Shown one piece after another: positions 54,066 to 63,258 of a stretch of DNA of 64,000 nucleotides. The stretch is taken from assembly GCF_010669285.1 (NCBI RefSeq), contig NZ_CP048711.1, forward strand, positions 186,001 through 250,000. Reading direction: 5' to 3'. The DNA comes from Kineobactrum salinum. GTDB lineage: Bacteria > Pseudomonadota > Gammaproteobacteria > Pseudomonadales > Halieaceae. Below the pieces are notes generated by a model. It did not search any database, was not told the origin of the DNA, and worked only from the letters and a program-made list of their open reading frames with translations. A program made the position numbers and the translations under genes. Position 1 is the stretch's first letter. Each line of letters opens with the position of its first letter.

Positions 54066-55373
54066 ATGCGAACCCTACTTGCCCTTGTTTTGTTGTATAC
54101 CACTTACGCATTCGCCGACGAGACCTGCATGTCGCCCTACATGGCGAAAATAGAGGGTCAGGAGGATTTTGTTTACGTCTGGACACTCGGCATTGAAGGC
54201 GTCGGCGACGAGCAGGACAAGCTGGTCACCGTCGACGTCAATCCGGAATCCGAGGATTACGGCAAGGTGGTCGCCACGCTGTCGGTTGGCGGCCGCAACG
54301 AGGCCCATCACACGGGCCTCACCGACGATCGCCGGTACCTGTGGGCCGGCGGGCTGGACACCAACAAGATCTTTATTTTCGACATCCATACCGATCCCGC
54401 CGAGCCGACACTGCATGAAACCGTTGCGGACTTCGTCGACAAGAGCGGCGGTGTCGTCGGCCCCCACACATTCTACGCCCTCCCCGGGCGCATGATGCTG
54501 TCCGGGCTTTCCAATAACCGCGACCACGGCGGCCGCACCGCGCTGGTGGAGTACACCAATGCGGGGGACTACGTAGCCACCTACTGGATGCCCACCGACG
54601 ACCAGCTGATGGGAGCCGAAAAATCCGGCCAGTTTGCCGACGGTTACGGCTATGACGTGCGCGTCCTGCCGCGCAGGAACCTGATGCTGACCTCCTCCTT
54701 CACCGGCTGGAACAACTACATGATGGAGCTGGGCCCGCTGATGGCGGACAGCGAAGCGATGAAGGCCTTCGGCAACACCATGGTGGCCTGGGATCTGCAC
54801 GCCAGACAACCCAGGAAGGTGCTCGACGTCCCGGGCGCCCCGCTGGAAATCCGCTGTGCCTGGGGCGAGGACCACGATTACTGCTTCACGTCCACCGCCC
54901 TCACCTCCAAATTGTGGCTGGTGTATGCTGATCAGGACGGCGAATGGCAGGCCGAAGCAGTGGGCGATATCGGTGACGCCAGCAAGATTCCCCTGCCGGT
55001 GGATATCTCCATTTCCAACGACGATACGCGCTTGTGGGTCAATACCTGGAACGACGGCATGACCCGGCTGTTCGACATCAGTGATCCACACAACGCCAAA
55101 CAGATCTTCGAGAAGAAGATCGGTGTGCAGGTGAACATGGTGTCCCAGAGCTGGGACGGCAAGCGCGTCTACTACACCTCGTCACTACTGGCCAACTGGG
55201 ACAAGAAGTCCCCACAAGGGCCCGATCTGCAGTACCTCAAGGTCTACGACTTCGACGGCAAGGAACTGACGCAGACCCTGGCGATTGATTTCCTGGCCGA
55301 GAAGCTTGGCGCACCCCACCAGATGCGTTTTGGCGCCCGCGCGCTGTACGGAGAACAGGTTACGGCGCGATGA
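54066..55373 (+). CDS. mtoX: Methanethiol oxidase / selenium-binding protein 1 family (SBP56)
   Basis: 435 residues from the ATG at 54066 (GGGAG upstream). Signal peptide TLLALVLLYTTYAFA, then DETCMSPYMAKIEGQEDFVY with the conserved Cys. Beta-propeller family motifs: RNEAHHTGLTDDRRYLWAGG, GVVGPHTFYALPGRMMLSGLSN, TSSFTGWNNYMMELGP, LWVNTWNDGMTRLFDISDP, GAPHQMRFG. Family members oxidise methanethiol to formaldehyde, H2S and H2O2 in the periplasm with copper. The periplasmic signal plus the SCO1 gene (ATGA overlap) and the MauG-type gene (divergent) fit the characterised bacterial MtoX cluster. Confidence 0.9.
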   Translation: MRTLLALVLLYTTYAFADETCMSPYMAKIEGQEDFVYVWTLGIEGVGDEQDKLVTVDVNPESEDYGKVVATLSVGGRNEAHHTGLTDDRRYLWAGGLDTNKIFIFDIHTDPAEPTLHETVADFVDKSGGVVGPHTFYALPGRMMLSGLSNNRDHGGRTALVEYTNAGDYVATYWMPTDDQLMGAEKSGQFADGYGYDVRVLPRRNLMLTSSFTGWNNYMMELGPLMADSEAMKAFGNTMVAWDLHARQPRKVLDVPGAPLEIRCAWGEDHDYCFTSTALTSKLWLVYADQDGEWQAEAVGDIGDASKIPLPVDISISNDDTRLWVNTWNDGMTRLFDISDPHNAKQIFEKKIGVQVNMVSQSWDGKRVYYTSSLLANWDKKSPQGPDLQYLKVYDFDGKELTQTLAIDFLAEKLGAPHQMRFGARALYGEQVTAR

Positions 55374-56050
55374 GAAAGGTGTTACTACTGGTGCTCACTC
55401 TGCAGGTCTCCCTGGCCTGGGGAGAAGCCGTGGTGCTCGCCCCGGGCTACGGGGAGTTGGCCTACGAGCCTCCCGCCGCCGGCACCTATTCCCTCCCCTC
55501 CCTGGGCACAGCGGTCGACGGCCGGGTTCTCGATGGCAATGGCAAGGCGCTGAACCTGTATGATCTACTCGATGACCGGCTGGTGCTGATGGGCTTCATC
55601 TACACCCATTGCTCGGACGTGAACGGCTGCCCCCTGGCAAGCCATGTCATGAAAAAGGTACAGGCCCGCCTGGTAGCGCTGCCGGAACTGAGGGACCAGG
55701 TGCGGCTGGTGAGCCTGAGCTTCGATCCCGAACAGGATACACCCGAGGCCATGCGTGACTATGCGCGCCATTTCCAGCACGAGGATTTCGACTGGCGATT
55801 CATGACCACGGATTCCGAAACCGACCTGCAACCGATTCTGGACGGCTACGGGCAATGGCGCCAGAAGCTATATCGGGAGGACGGCAGCTACTCGGGCAGT
55901 ATGGCTCACGTTCTCAGGGTTTACCTGATCGACCGGGACAAGCGCATCCGGAACATCTACAGCGCAGGTTTTCTGCACCCCGACACTGTGGTCAACGATA
56001 TCCGGACAGTATTGATGGAGGCTACAGCAGTGGCTGAGGGCGGGCGTTAG
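55370..56050 (+). CDS. SCO1/SenC-family copper chaperone
   Basis: 226 residues; ATG overlaps the mtoX stop (ATGA). A signal peptide (VLLLVLTLQVSLAWGEA) precedes a thioredoxin-like fold. The copper site reads GFIYTHCSDVNGCPLASH: two Cys with five residues between rather than the three of classical SCO1 (CxxxC), plus a downstream His in GSMAHVLRVYLID. It likely delivers copper to MtoX. The widened Cys spacing should be checked in relatives from other mtoX clusters. Confidence 0.85.
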   Translation: MRKVLLLVLTLQVSLAWGEAVVLAPGYGELAYEPPAAGTYSLPSLGTAVDGRVLDGNGKALNLYDLLDDRLVLMGFIYTHCSDVNGCPLASHVMKKVQARLVALPELRDQVRLVSLSFDPEQDTPEAMRDYARHFQHEDFDWRFMTTDSETDLQPILDGYGQWRQKLYREDGSYSGSMAHVLRVYLIDRDKRIRNIYSAGFLHPDTVVNDIRTVLMEATAVAEGGR

Positions 56051-56123
56051 TACCTCATCTCCGCCAGATCTCTCTACAAACTGCGGCAAAGGTGCTCGGG
56101 CCGGAACAGCGGCCCTGTCTTTG

Positions 56124-56867
56124 TCACTCCGCTTGAGCGAGAGCCAATGTATCGGCACCAGCCGGAAATCGAAGAATTCCAGATTCATCATTGGCAGCAC
56201 GCCATACTGCCTCTGCAACATCGGATTCGTACGTCACAGTGGAACGTTGCGCCAGGGAAGCGAAACACCCTTCAGCGAAAGGCAGGTATGGCTCGGAAAT
56301 CAAGCCCTGCATACGCTGTTGTCCATTCTCGGTAAACCGTGTGGAAGGCGCGTAACCTGGCTCGACCAGTTTGACCCGCACATTGAACGCCTCCAGCTCG
56401 AAGGCAAGCGAAGCCGTGAAGCCATCGATAGCCGCCTTGCTGGCAGTATACACTGCCACGAGGGGGAACGGCGCCAGCGTCACGTTCGACGTGACGTTAA
56501 CTATCACCCCTGACTCACGAGTGCGAAATTGCGGCAGAACAGCCTGCGCCATCGCCATCACGCCGAAGGTATTGGTTTCAAACACTTCGCGCACAGTAGC
56601 CATCGGCGTCACTTCGAAAGCACCGAAGAGCCCGACACCCGCGTTGTTGACGAGTACATCAATGGAGCCGTACTCCTCCAGTGCACAGGCAATGCTTTCC
56701 GGCTTTGTAACGTCGAGGGACACAACATGCATTCGGGACGAACGGGGTAACAAGTCTTTTCGCGGCGTTCGCATTGTGGCGATGACATTCCAACCCTGCG
56801 AGTGGAAATAGCTCGCCGTTTCCAGGCCGTAGCCGGACGAGCAACCTGTGATGAGTACAGTTTTCAT
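56124..56867 (-). CDS. Short-chain dehydrogenase/reductase
   Basis: 247 residues. NAD(P) motif TGCSSGYGLETASYF, NNAGVGLFG, catalytic Tyr-Lys in YTASKAAIDGFTASLAFE, and a Ser in NVTSNVTLAPF. A classical SDR of the kind that reduces or oxidises alcohols/ketones; substrate unknown. Divergent from an AraC-type regulator with about 100 bp between, which probably controls it. Confidence 0.9.
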   Translation of the reverse strand: MKTVLITGCSSGYGLETASYFHSQGWNVIATMRTPRKDLLPRSSRMHVVSLDVTKPESIACALEEYGSIDVLVNNAGVGLFGAFEVTPMATVREVFETNTFGVMAMAQAVLPQFRTRESGVIVNVTSNVTLAPFPLVAVYTASKAAIDGFTASLAFELEAFNVRVKLVEPGYAPSTRFTENGQQRMQGLISEPYLPFAEGCFASLAQRSTVTYESDVAEAVWRAANDESGILRFPAGADTLALAQAE

Positions 56868-56968
56868 GGAGTAGTTTCCTCAGCTGGTTAGAAGCAAGCT
56901 AACGATAGCCCAGGAAAACCGGACTTAGTATAATCTATAGTCCATATTTTATTTGCGTGAGTCCAAAA

Positions 56969-57880
56969 ATGGTCGACCCACTCTCGGAAGTCATCACATT
57001 GCTCCAGCCCCGAACCGTGTTCAGTAAAATCATCAGCGGCGCGGGCCAGTGGGGCGTTAGTTACTCTGCCTTTGAGCAACCCAGCTTCTGCACCGTCCTC
57101 GAAGGTAGCTGTCTCCTGAAAGTCAAGGAGCAAGAGGCCATAACACTTAAAATGGGCGACTTCGTGCTTATGCCCGCGACACCCGGTTTTACCATGTCCG
57201 GCTTCGAGTTTGTGACGCCGGAGCAAATCGACCCGAAAACGACACCTTCCCCAACGGGTGAGGTCCGCCATGGAAGACAGGTCGGTAAACCCGACGTGCG
57301 CATGCTGGCCGGACACTTCCTCTTTGATTCGCCTGACGCATCGTTGCTGGTATCACTATTGCCCGTGCTGTTGCACGTACGCGGCATGGAGAGGCTTTCT
57401 ATACTGGTGCAACTCGTTCGAGACGAATCCATCGAGCAGCGTCCTGGCCGTGAACATGTTCTCACCAGGCTTGTGGAAGTGCTACTTGTCGAAGCTTTGC
57501 GGTCTACTACGGAAGAGAACGCTCCTGCCGGGCTGCTGCGTGGGTTGGCCGATACCAAACTTGCGGCAGCGATGCGTCTGATGCACGGTGATCCGGCTCG
57601 CTCCTGGACAGTCGAGGAGCTCGCAAAGAAGGCAGCGCTCTCGCGGTCCGCGTTCTTCGAACGATTTACTCGCGCCGTGGGGCTACCACCAATGGAGTAT
57701 CTGCTGGCATGGCGCATGGCCCTCGCCAAAGATCTGCTCCGGAGAAATAATGTTGCAATCGCGGCAATCGCGGAACGGGTGGGTTATGGGTCTGCAAGCA
57801 CATTCAGCACCGCATTCCGCCGATATGTCGGTCTACCACCGGGCCGTTACGCGCGAATGGACCATGGCACCCAACGATGA
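56969..57880 (+). CDS. AraC-family transcriptional regulator with cupin-like N-terminal domain
   Basis: 303 residues from the ATG at 56969 (GTG at 56957 is an alternative; neither has a clear ribosome site). N-terminal cupin_6-like ligand domain (FCTVLEGSCLLKVKEQEAITLKMGDFVLMP). C-terminal double HTH: WTVEELAKKAALSRSAFFERFTRAVG and AIAAIAERVGYGSASTFSTAFRRYVGLPPGRYAR. It most likely regulates the divergent SDR. Tail to tail with the RND pump gene with no spacing (57880/57881). Confidence 0.88.
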   Translation: MVDPLSEVITLLQPRTVFSKIISGAGQWGVSYSAFEQPSFCTVLEGSCLLKVKEQEAITLKMGDFVLMPATPGFTMSGFEFVTPEQIDPKTTPSPTGEVRHGRQVGKPDVRMLAGHFLFDSPDASLLVSLLPVLLHVRGMERLSILVQLVRDESIEQRPGREHVLTRLVEVLLVEALRSTTEENAPAGLLRGLADTKLAAAMRLMHGDPARSWTVEELAKKAALSRSAFFERFTRAVGLPPMEYLLAWRMALAKDLLRRNNVAIAAIAERVGYGSASTFSTAFRRYVGLPPGRYARMDHGTQR

Positions 57881-60800
57881 TCATGCCCTTCGGCTCGCCT
57901 GGTCAATGAAGCGAGCCATCCACGGTCTCTGCGTGAAACGCTGAACGAGATCATCCACGACTTCATAGAGCACAGGAATCACCAGCAGGCTCAGGAAGGT
58001 CGAGGTGATGAGACCCCGATCACGACGATCGCCATCGGTGCACGGAAACTCGGATCGGCACCGAAGCCCAGAGCGATGGGGAGCATCCCGGCGCCCATAG
58101 CCACGGTCGTCATCACGATGGGGCGTGCGCGCTTGTGACAGGCGTCAAGCAGCGCATCGAGCCGTGGCATGCCGTGGTCGCGCTGAGCCACGATGGCGTA
58201 CTCCACCAGCAGGATGGAGTTCTTGGTGGCGATGCCCATCAGCATGATCATCCCGATCATGGCGGGCATGCTCAGGTTGGTGCCGGTCACGTACAACGCC
58301 AGGATCGCTCCCGGGATCGACAGCAGCAGCGCCCCGAGGATCGTCACCGGCTGCACCCAGGCGTTGAACAGCAGTACAAGCACGATGTAGATGCAGGCCA
58401 CGCCTGTCCCCATCGCCAGCAGGAAGCTCTGGCCGAGTTCGTTGGACGTTTCCGCTTCGCCGATGTCGGTCTTGACCAGACCAGACGGCAAGTGGGACAG
58501 GCTGGGCAGTGCGGCGGCGCGCTGTTGCACATCGCCCAAGGCCTGGCCATTGAGTTCGATCTCGAAGTTCACGTTGCGCAAACGGTCGAGGCGATTGATT
58601 TGTGCGGGACCGCTGGTGATCGCCACATCCGCCACATCACGCAGCGGAACCGGGCCACGCGCACCCGGTACCGTGAGCTGACGCAGCAGCTCCAGGTTTC
58701 TCGTCGCGTCGTCGGGCAGCCGCACAACGATCGGCACCTGGCGCTGGCTCAGGTTGAGCTTCGGCAGAAACTGGTCGTAGTCACCCAGGGTAGCCACGCG
58801 CACCGTTTCCGCAATGGCGTCGGTATTCACTCCCAGATCGGCCGCACGGGCAGGGTCCGGGTGCACGATCAGCTCGGGTCGCTGCAGGCTTGAACTGCTG
58901 GTCACCTGGCCGATTCCCGCCAGGCCGCGCAGCTCCCGCTCCACCGTGGCCGCATGCTGCACCAGCAGGTCATAGTCCTCACCGGAAAGCACTAGCGCGT
59001 AGGCCTCGTTCGTCGCCACCTTGATGCGTGTACCGGCTACATCCCGCAGACGGGAACGCAGCTCGCGCTCGATGTCCTGCTGGCTCAGGCCCGGGCGCTC
59101 CTTGCGTGGCGTGAGGTTCAGCGTCAAATTTGCCATGCGCACCTCGGCCGCATTGTCCAGGGGACTGTCCCCGGCGCTGCCGCCGCCAATGGCAGTGTAG
59201 ACCATCGTCACTTGCGGATGCGTGGCCACGGTGGCATACACCTGCTCGGCGACGGCGCGCGTTTGCTCGAAGGTGCTGCCCGGCGGCAACTCGACGCTGA
59301 TCTGTGTCCGGCTCAGGTCTTCCGGTGGCATGAAGTCTCCCTTGATTGCGCCGGCGACCAGCGGCATGCAACAGGCAATGCCGAAGACCGTCAAGGTTGT
59401 CAGCGTCGCGCCCTTGTGTGTGAATGCCCAGCGCGCAGTTCTCAGATAGGCCGGCATCCAGAATGGCTCGGCATGGGGCCGAGTCGGCTTCTTCAACAGG
59501 TAGGCCGCCATCATCGGCGTGAGCAAGCGTGCCACCACCAGCGAGAAAAACACGGCGATAGATGCCGTCCAGCCGAATTGTACGAAGAACTTGCCAGCCA
59601 GACCTTTCATGAAGGCAGTGGGCAGAAAGACGGCGATCAGCGTGAAGGTGGTGGCGATCACCGCCAGTCCGATCTCGTCGGCCGCCTCTCGGGCGGCCAT
59701 CAGCGGCTCCTTGCCCTGCGCCAGGTGGCGCATGATGTTCTCGATCTCGACGATGGCATCGTCCACCAGGATGCCGACCACCAGCGACAACGACAGCAAG
59801 GTGATCATGTTAAGCGTAAACCCCATCCATTGCATGAACAGGAAGGTGGGGATGATGGACAGCGGCAGCGCCACGGCGGCGACGAAGGTCGCACGGATGT
59901 CGCGCAGGAACAGCCACACCACCAGCACCGCAAGCACGGCGCCTTCGATGAGCAGCGACATGCTGCCTTCAAAATTCTCCACCACCTGATCGACGGCGTT
60001 GAATGCCTCGGTAAGTTCAATGTCCGGCCGTTCCATCTCCAGTACAGCGAGCGCCTGGCGCACGCCATTGGCAACGTCGATGTCACCGGCACCCGTGGTG
60101 CGCAGGATCTCGAAGCCGACCACCGGTTCGCCGTCAAGGAAGGCGCCACTGCGTCGCTCAGCCAGGGCATCAGTCACGGTGGCCACCTGATCCAGGCGCA
60201 CGACATGTCCATCGGGCAATGGGATTTCCATGGCAGCCAGGGCGGCCGCCGAGGGTGCAGGGACGACCATCCGCACAGTCTGTTCACCACTGCCCAGCCT
60301 GGTACGGCCACCCGGGGCCTCACCTTGCATCTGGACAAGCCGGCGCGATACATCGGCTGCATTCAGACGCAATGCCAGTAGCCGGTCCGGGTCCAGTTCC
60401 ACGCGCACTTCGCGGCTCGCGCCGCCCACCCGGGTCACGGCACCTACGCCGGGCACAGCGAGCAGTCGCCGGGTGATCTGGTTATCAACAAACCACGATA
60501 ATGCTTCATCATCCATGCGCGGCGAGGCCACCGTGTAAGTCAGAATCGGGTCATTCTTGAACTCAATCTTGCTGATGATGGGGTCGCGCAGGGCTGCGGG
60601 CAGGTCCGCCCGCACCCGGGCCACTGCGGCTCGGGTGTCGTCCAGGGCTTCCTGGGGCGGTTTCTCCAGACGGAATTCCGCGGAGACCGTGGCCACGCCG
60701 TCCTGGATCGCCGTGTGCAGGTGCCGGAGTCCCTTCATGGTGGCCATGGCGTTCTCCAACTTGCGCGCGACCTCCGTTTCCATCTGGGCCGGGGCAGTGC

Positions 60801-60957
60801 CTGGCAGGCTGGCCACGACTGTAATCATGGGCAGGTCAACGTCCGGGAAGTTCTGGATCCTGGCAGCCTGGAAGGAGAACAGCCCAGCCACCGTGAGCAT
60901 GACGAACAGCAGGATGGCCGGTACGGGGTTGTGAATCGACCAGGCGGAGAAGTTCAT
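57881..60957 (-). CDS. RND efflux pump (HAE1-type), broken near its end by a one-base frameshift
   Basis: From the ATG at 60957 (MNFSAWSIHNPVPAILLF). RND motifs: AARIQNFPDVDLPMITVVASLPGTAP, LSLSLVVGILVDDAIVEIENIMRHLAQG, FLPTAFMKGLAGKFF, and PMAIVVIG in the last helix region. The frame then runs out at 57991. Adding one base in the C-run 58014-58017 (minus-strand G-run) yields GLITSTFLSLLVIPVLYEVV, the normal RND end, and a stop at 57881, total 1025 residues. With the adaptor 10 nt upstream it would export drugs or metabolites across both membranes; an outer-membrane TolC-type gene is not adjacent. Confidence 0.88.
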
Positions 60958-60967
60958 GGGGCCCCCT

Positions 60968-62098
60968 TCAGGGTGCGGTGGTCTGGGGAGTGGTATTCGG
61001 AGTTGTGATCGCTACAACGCGCACCGTCACGCCGTCCGAAAGGAAGCCGACACCGGACTCGACGACGGCCGCGCCAGCAGCCAGTCCTTCGTGGATCTGG
61101 ACCCGCTCGCCGCGGCGCGCGCCCAGTGTCACCTTCTGCTGTCGGACCTTGTTGCCATCGATGCGGAAGACATAGCTGAAACCATCGCGCAGCAAGACCG
61201 CGGTCTCGGGCAACGTCAGTACCGTGTGCTGGCCCAGCAGAAACTCGCCACGTGTAAACATGCCGGCCCGTACCTGAGCGGTAGGCTCGAGCTTGAGATC
61301 CACGTACACAATGCCGGTGCGGGTTTGTGGATCGACCTGCGGCGAGATCATGCGCACGCTGCCCTCGATGGACTGCGTGCCACCCGGCGCGATCCGCACG
61401 GTTTGGCCGGGGGCCACCCGCGCGAGTTCCGGACCCGGTAGCTCGGCACGCCACTCGAGCCGACCCTGCCGCTGCAGACGCATGATTTCCGTTCCTTCCT
61501 GAACAAGCCCGCCTTCAACTGCGGGCCGGTCGCTGATCACACCGCCATCCGGCGCGCGTATCTGGGTATAAGCCAGCCGTAACGAGTCGGCCTGGATGCG
61601 CGCACGGGCTGCGGCCAGACGGGCCTGCGCGGCATCGCGGGCCGCCAGGGCCTGGTCGATAGCCTGGGCCGACAAGACCTCGGTGCCCAGCAGTGCCCGG
61701 GCGCGATCGGCTGCGCGGCCCGCCTCTGCGGCATTGACCTCAGCCTCCTGAAAGGCAGCCCGGCTGGCGTTCAAATCGGCTTCAAGCGTACCGGGGCTCA
61801 GTTGCGCCAGGAGTTGTCCCTGCTCCACCCGGTCGCCCACATCAACCAGTAGCCGTGCCAGGCGCTGCCCCCCGATCTCGGCGCCAATCACGACTTCCTG
61901 CCAGGCAGCGATGCTGCCGACGGCACTCAATGTCTGTGGCCATTTCTGTGCGACGGCAAATGTAGGCTTGACCGTCAGTGCCACTGGCGCAGCCGGTGAC
62001 GAGGTGGGTTCGGCACTGCGTGCGGTAAAGAACAGTGCAGAGGCGGCAACGGAAAAACAAGCGGCCGCAGCGAAGAGGGAGACAAGATAAGGTTTCAC
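60968..62098 (-). CDS. RND periplasmic adaptor (membrane fusion) protein
   Basis: 376 residues. Signal/anchor LFAAAACFSVAASALFF; lipoyl half-motifs IGGQRLARLLVDVGDRVEQGQLLAQL and TQIRAPDGGVISDRPAVEGGLV; an Ala-rich coiled coil between (AEAGRAADRARALLGTEVLS); a beta-barrel and a membrane-proximal domain (RQQKVTLGARRGERVQIHEGL). It links the RND pump to an outer-membrane channel. It is first in the pump operon and divergent from marR across the inverted repeat at 62257-62292. Confidence 0.92.
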   Translation of the reverse strand: MKPYLVSLFAAAACFSVAASALFFTARSAEPTSSPAAPVALTVKPTFAVAQKWPQTLSAVGSIAAWQEVVIGAEIGGQRLARLLVDVGDRVEQGQLLAQLSPGTLEADLNASRAAFQEAEVNAAEAGRAADRARALLGTEVLSAQAIDQALAARDAAQARLAAARARIQADSLRLAYTQIRAPDGGVISDRPAVEGGLVQEGTEIMRLQRQGRLEWRAELPGPELARVAPGQTVRIAPGGTQSIEGSVRMISPQVDPQTRTGIVYVDLKLEPTAQVRAGMFTRGEFLLGQHTVLTLPETAVLLRDGFSYVFRIDGNKVRQQKVTLGARRGERVQIHEGLAAGAAVVESGVGFLSDGVTVRVVAITTPNTTPQTTAP

Positions 62099-62256
62099 GG
62101 TTGAGACACCAATTCATCGGTAGGGTATGGGTCGGCCTTACAGCCACTGCCCAGAATGCGATATAGACGGAACCAGACTTGTGCATGATCCGCCCCACGA
62201 GGATATGGCAGCAGCTCTCAGGGGACTTTCCCAGGGTGAGTACAGGCTCCATAATG

Positions 62257-62292
62257 TTCGTAGTACGACCTATTATTGATACGTAACACGAA
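62257..62292. promoter_or_regulatory. Spaced inverted repeat, probable MarR operator of the RND operon
   Basis: TTCGTAGTACG (62257-62267) and CGTAACACGAA (62282-62292) form an inverted repeat (9 of 11 pairs) with a 14-base centre. Arrangement, centre and flanks closely match the operator at 6932-6965. It lies between the divergent adaptor gene and marR. Confidence 0.7.
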
Positions 62293-62313
62293 CCATGTCA
62301 AGATGAGTTCACT

Positions 62314-62784
62314 ATGAGAAAGCAAACATCAATAAAGCAAGTCTCCGCACCCGGCGAAGGGCTGGCCGATGCGCTTGTGACGACGGCCTTTATCACGATG
62401 GCCGTGATCAACAGGATTGGCGCCGAGAACGACTTGTCCCTCTCGCTGATCCGCGTCTTGGGAATCCTGTCGGATCGTCGCCCGCGAATGGCCGAACTCG
62501 CCGACTACCTCGGGTTGGAGAAGCAGACAATGTCGGGACTTATTGCCCGAGCAGAAAAAAGGGGGCTGGTGGCGCGTGCGCCAAACGAAGAAGATGGCAG
62601 AGCGACAGATGTTCTTCTGACAAGTGACGGGACCAGGCTCATCAAGCGACTGCATGCCCAGGGGCAACAGGCATTGGCACCCCTCATCGAACAACTCAGC
62701 GCGTCGGAACAAAAGCAGCTTCAGGAACTGCTTCAACGCATGCTCGAAACCCGGAGAAGTAGACTGCCACGCGTGAGGAAATAA
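62314..62784 (+). CDS. MarR-family transcriptional regulator
   Basis: 156 residues from the ATG at 62314. Dimerisation helix LADALVTTAFITMAVINRIG; winged helix RMAELADYLGLEKQTMSGLIARAEKRGLVAR; wing EEDGRATDVLLTSDG; C-terminal helices. It is divergent from the RND adaptor and likely represses the pump until a ligand binds. A decayed close relative lies at 6960-7319 with the same operator, so this protein may control both loci. Confidence 0.9.
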   Translation: MRKQTSIKQVSAPGEGLADALVTTAFITMAVINRIGAENDLSLSLIRVLGILSDRRPRMAELADYLGLEKQTMSGLIARAEKRGLVARAPNEEDGRATDVLLTSDGTRLIKRLHAQGQQALAPLIEQLSASEQKQLQELLQRMLETRRSRLPRVRK

Positions 62785-62875
62785 GCTCCCTGGCACTGAT
62801 ACACGCATTGAGCGTAGAATAACGCGCCTAATCACCCCGGCCCGCGAAGCCAAGCGGGACACAGCCAAACGCTCC

Positions 62876-63004
62876 ATGGCCAACCCAATGAAGAAGAATC
62901 TCACGCCTGCCGAAATCCACGAAGCGCGCATGAATTCCGGGCTGATCCAAACGGGAGCGGTCCATGTGGTCCAGGCATTCGCACGATATCTCCTGCAATG
63001 TTAG
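62876..63004 (+). pseudogene. Truncated helix-turn-helix regulator remnant
   Basis: A 42-residue frame begins MANPMKKNLTPAEIHEARMN, then SGLIQTGAVHVVQAFARYLL and a stop. The start resembles small HTH proteins of the form TPxEIKxARxxSGLTQTxAA, but the rest of the domain and the tail are missing. The Thr-Gln turn is altered (LIQTGA). It is a probable decayed fragment; a short real peptide cannot be excluded. The following 254 bp to the JetD-like gene contain nothing I can support. Confidence 0.35.
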
Positions 63005-63258
63005 TGTGTGGATTACACGATATTGTCAGGGGAAGTCCCTACCCGCTCAGCCAGTCTGGGTCACAGAACCGTGACGCTGCCTCTGATACAGATCAATCCT
63101 CGTTATCATGCAGGTCAATCAACAAGGCTACTGGCGGAATCCGGCAAGTTGCTGGAAGGTGCAGCGGGCCTTTTCCCGATCCATCTTTACACCCATCAGG
63201 AGTAGTCACTTGCCTTTTCGGTAAAAAGTGAACGTGACTATATTCAACGCGATGGTGA

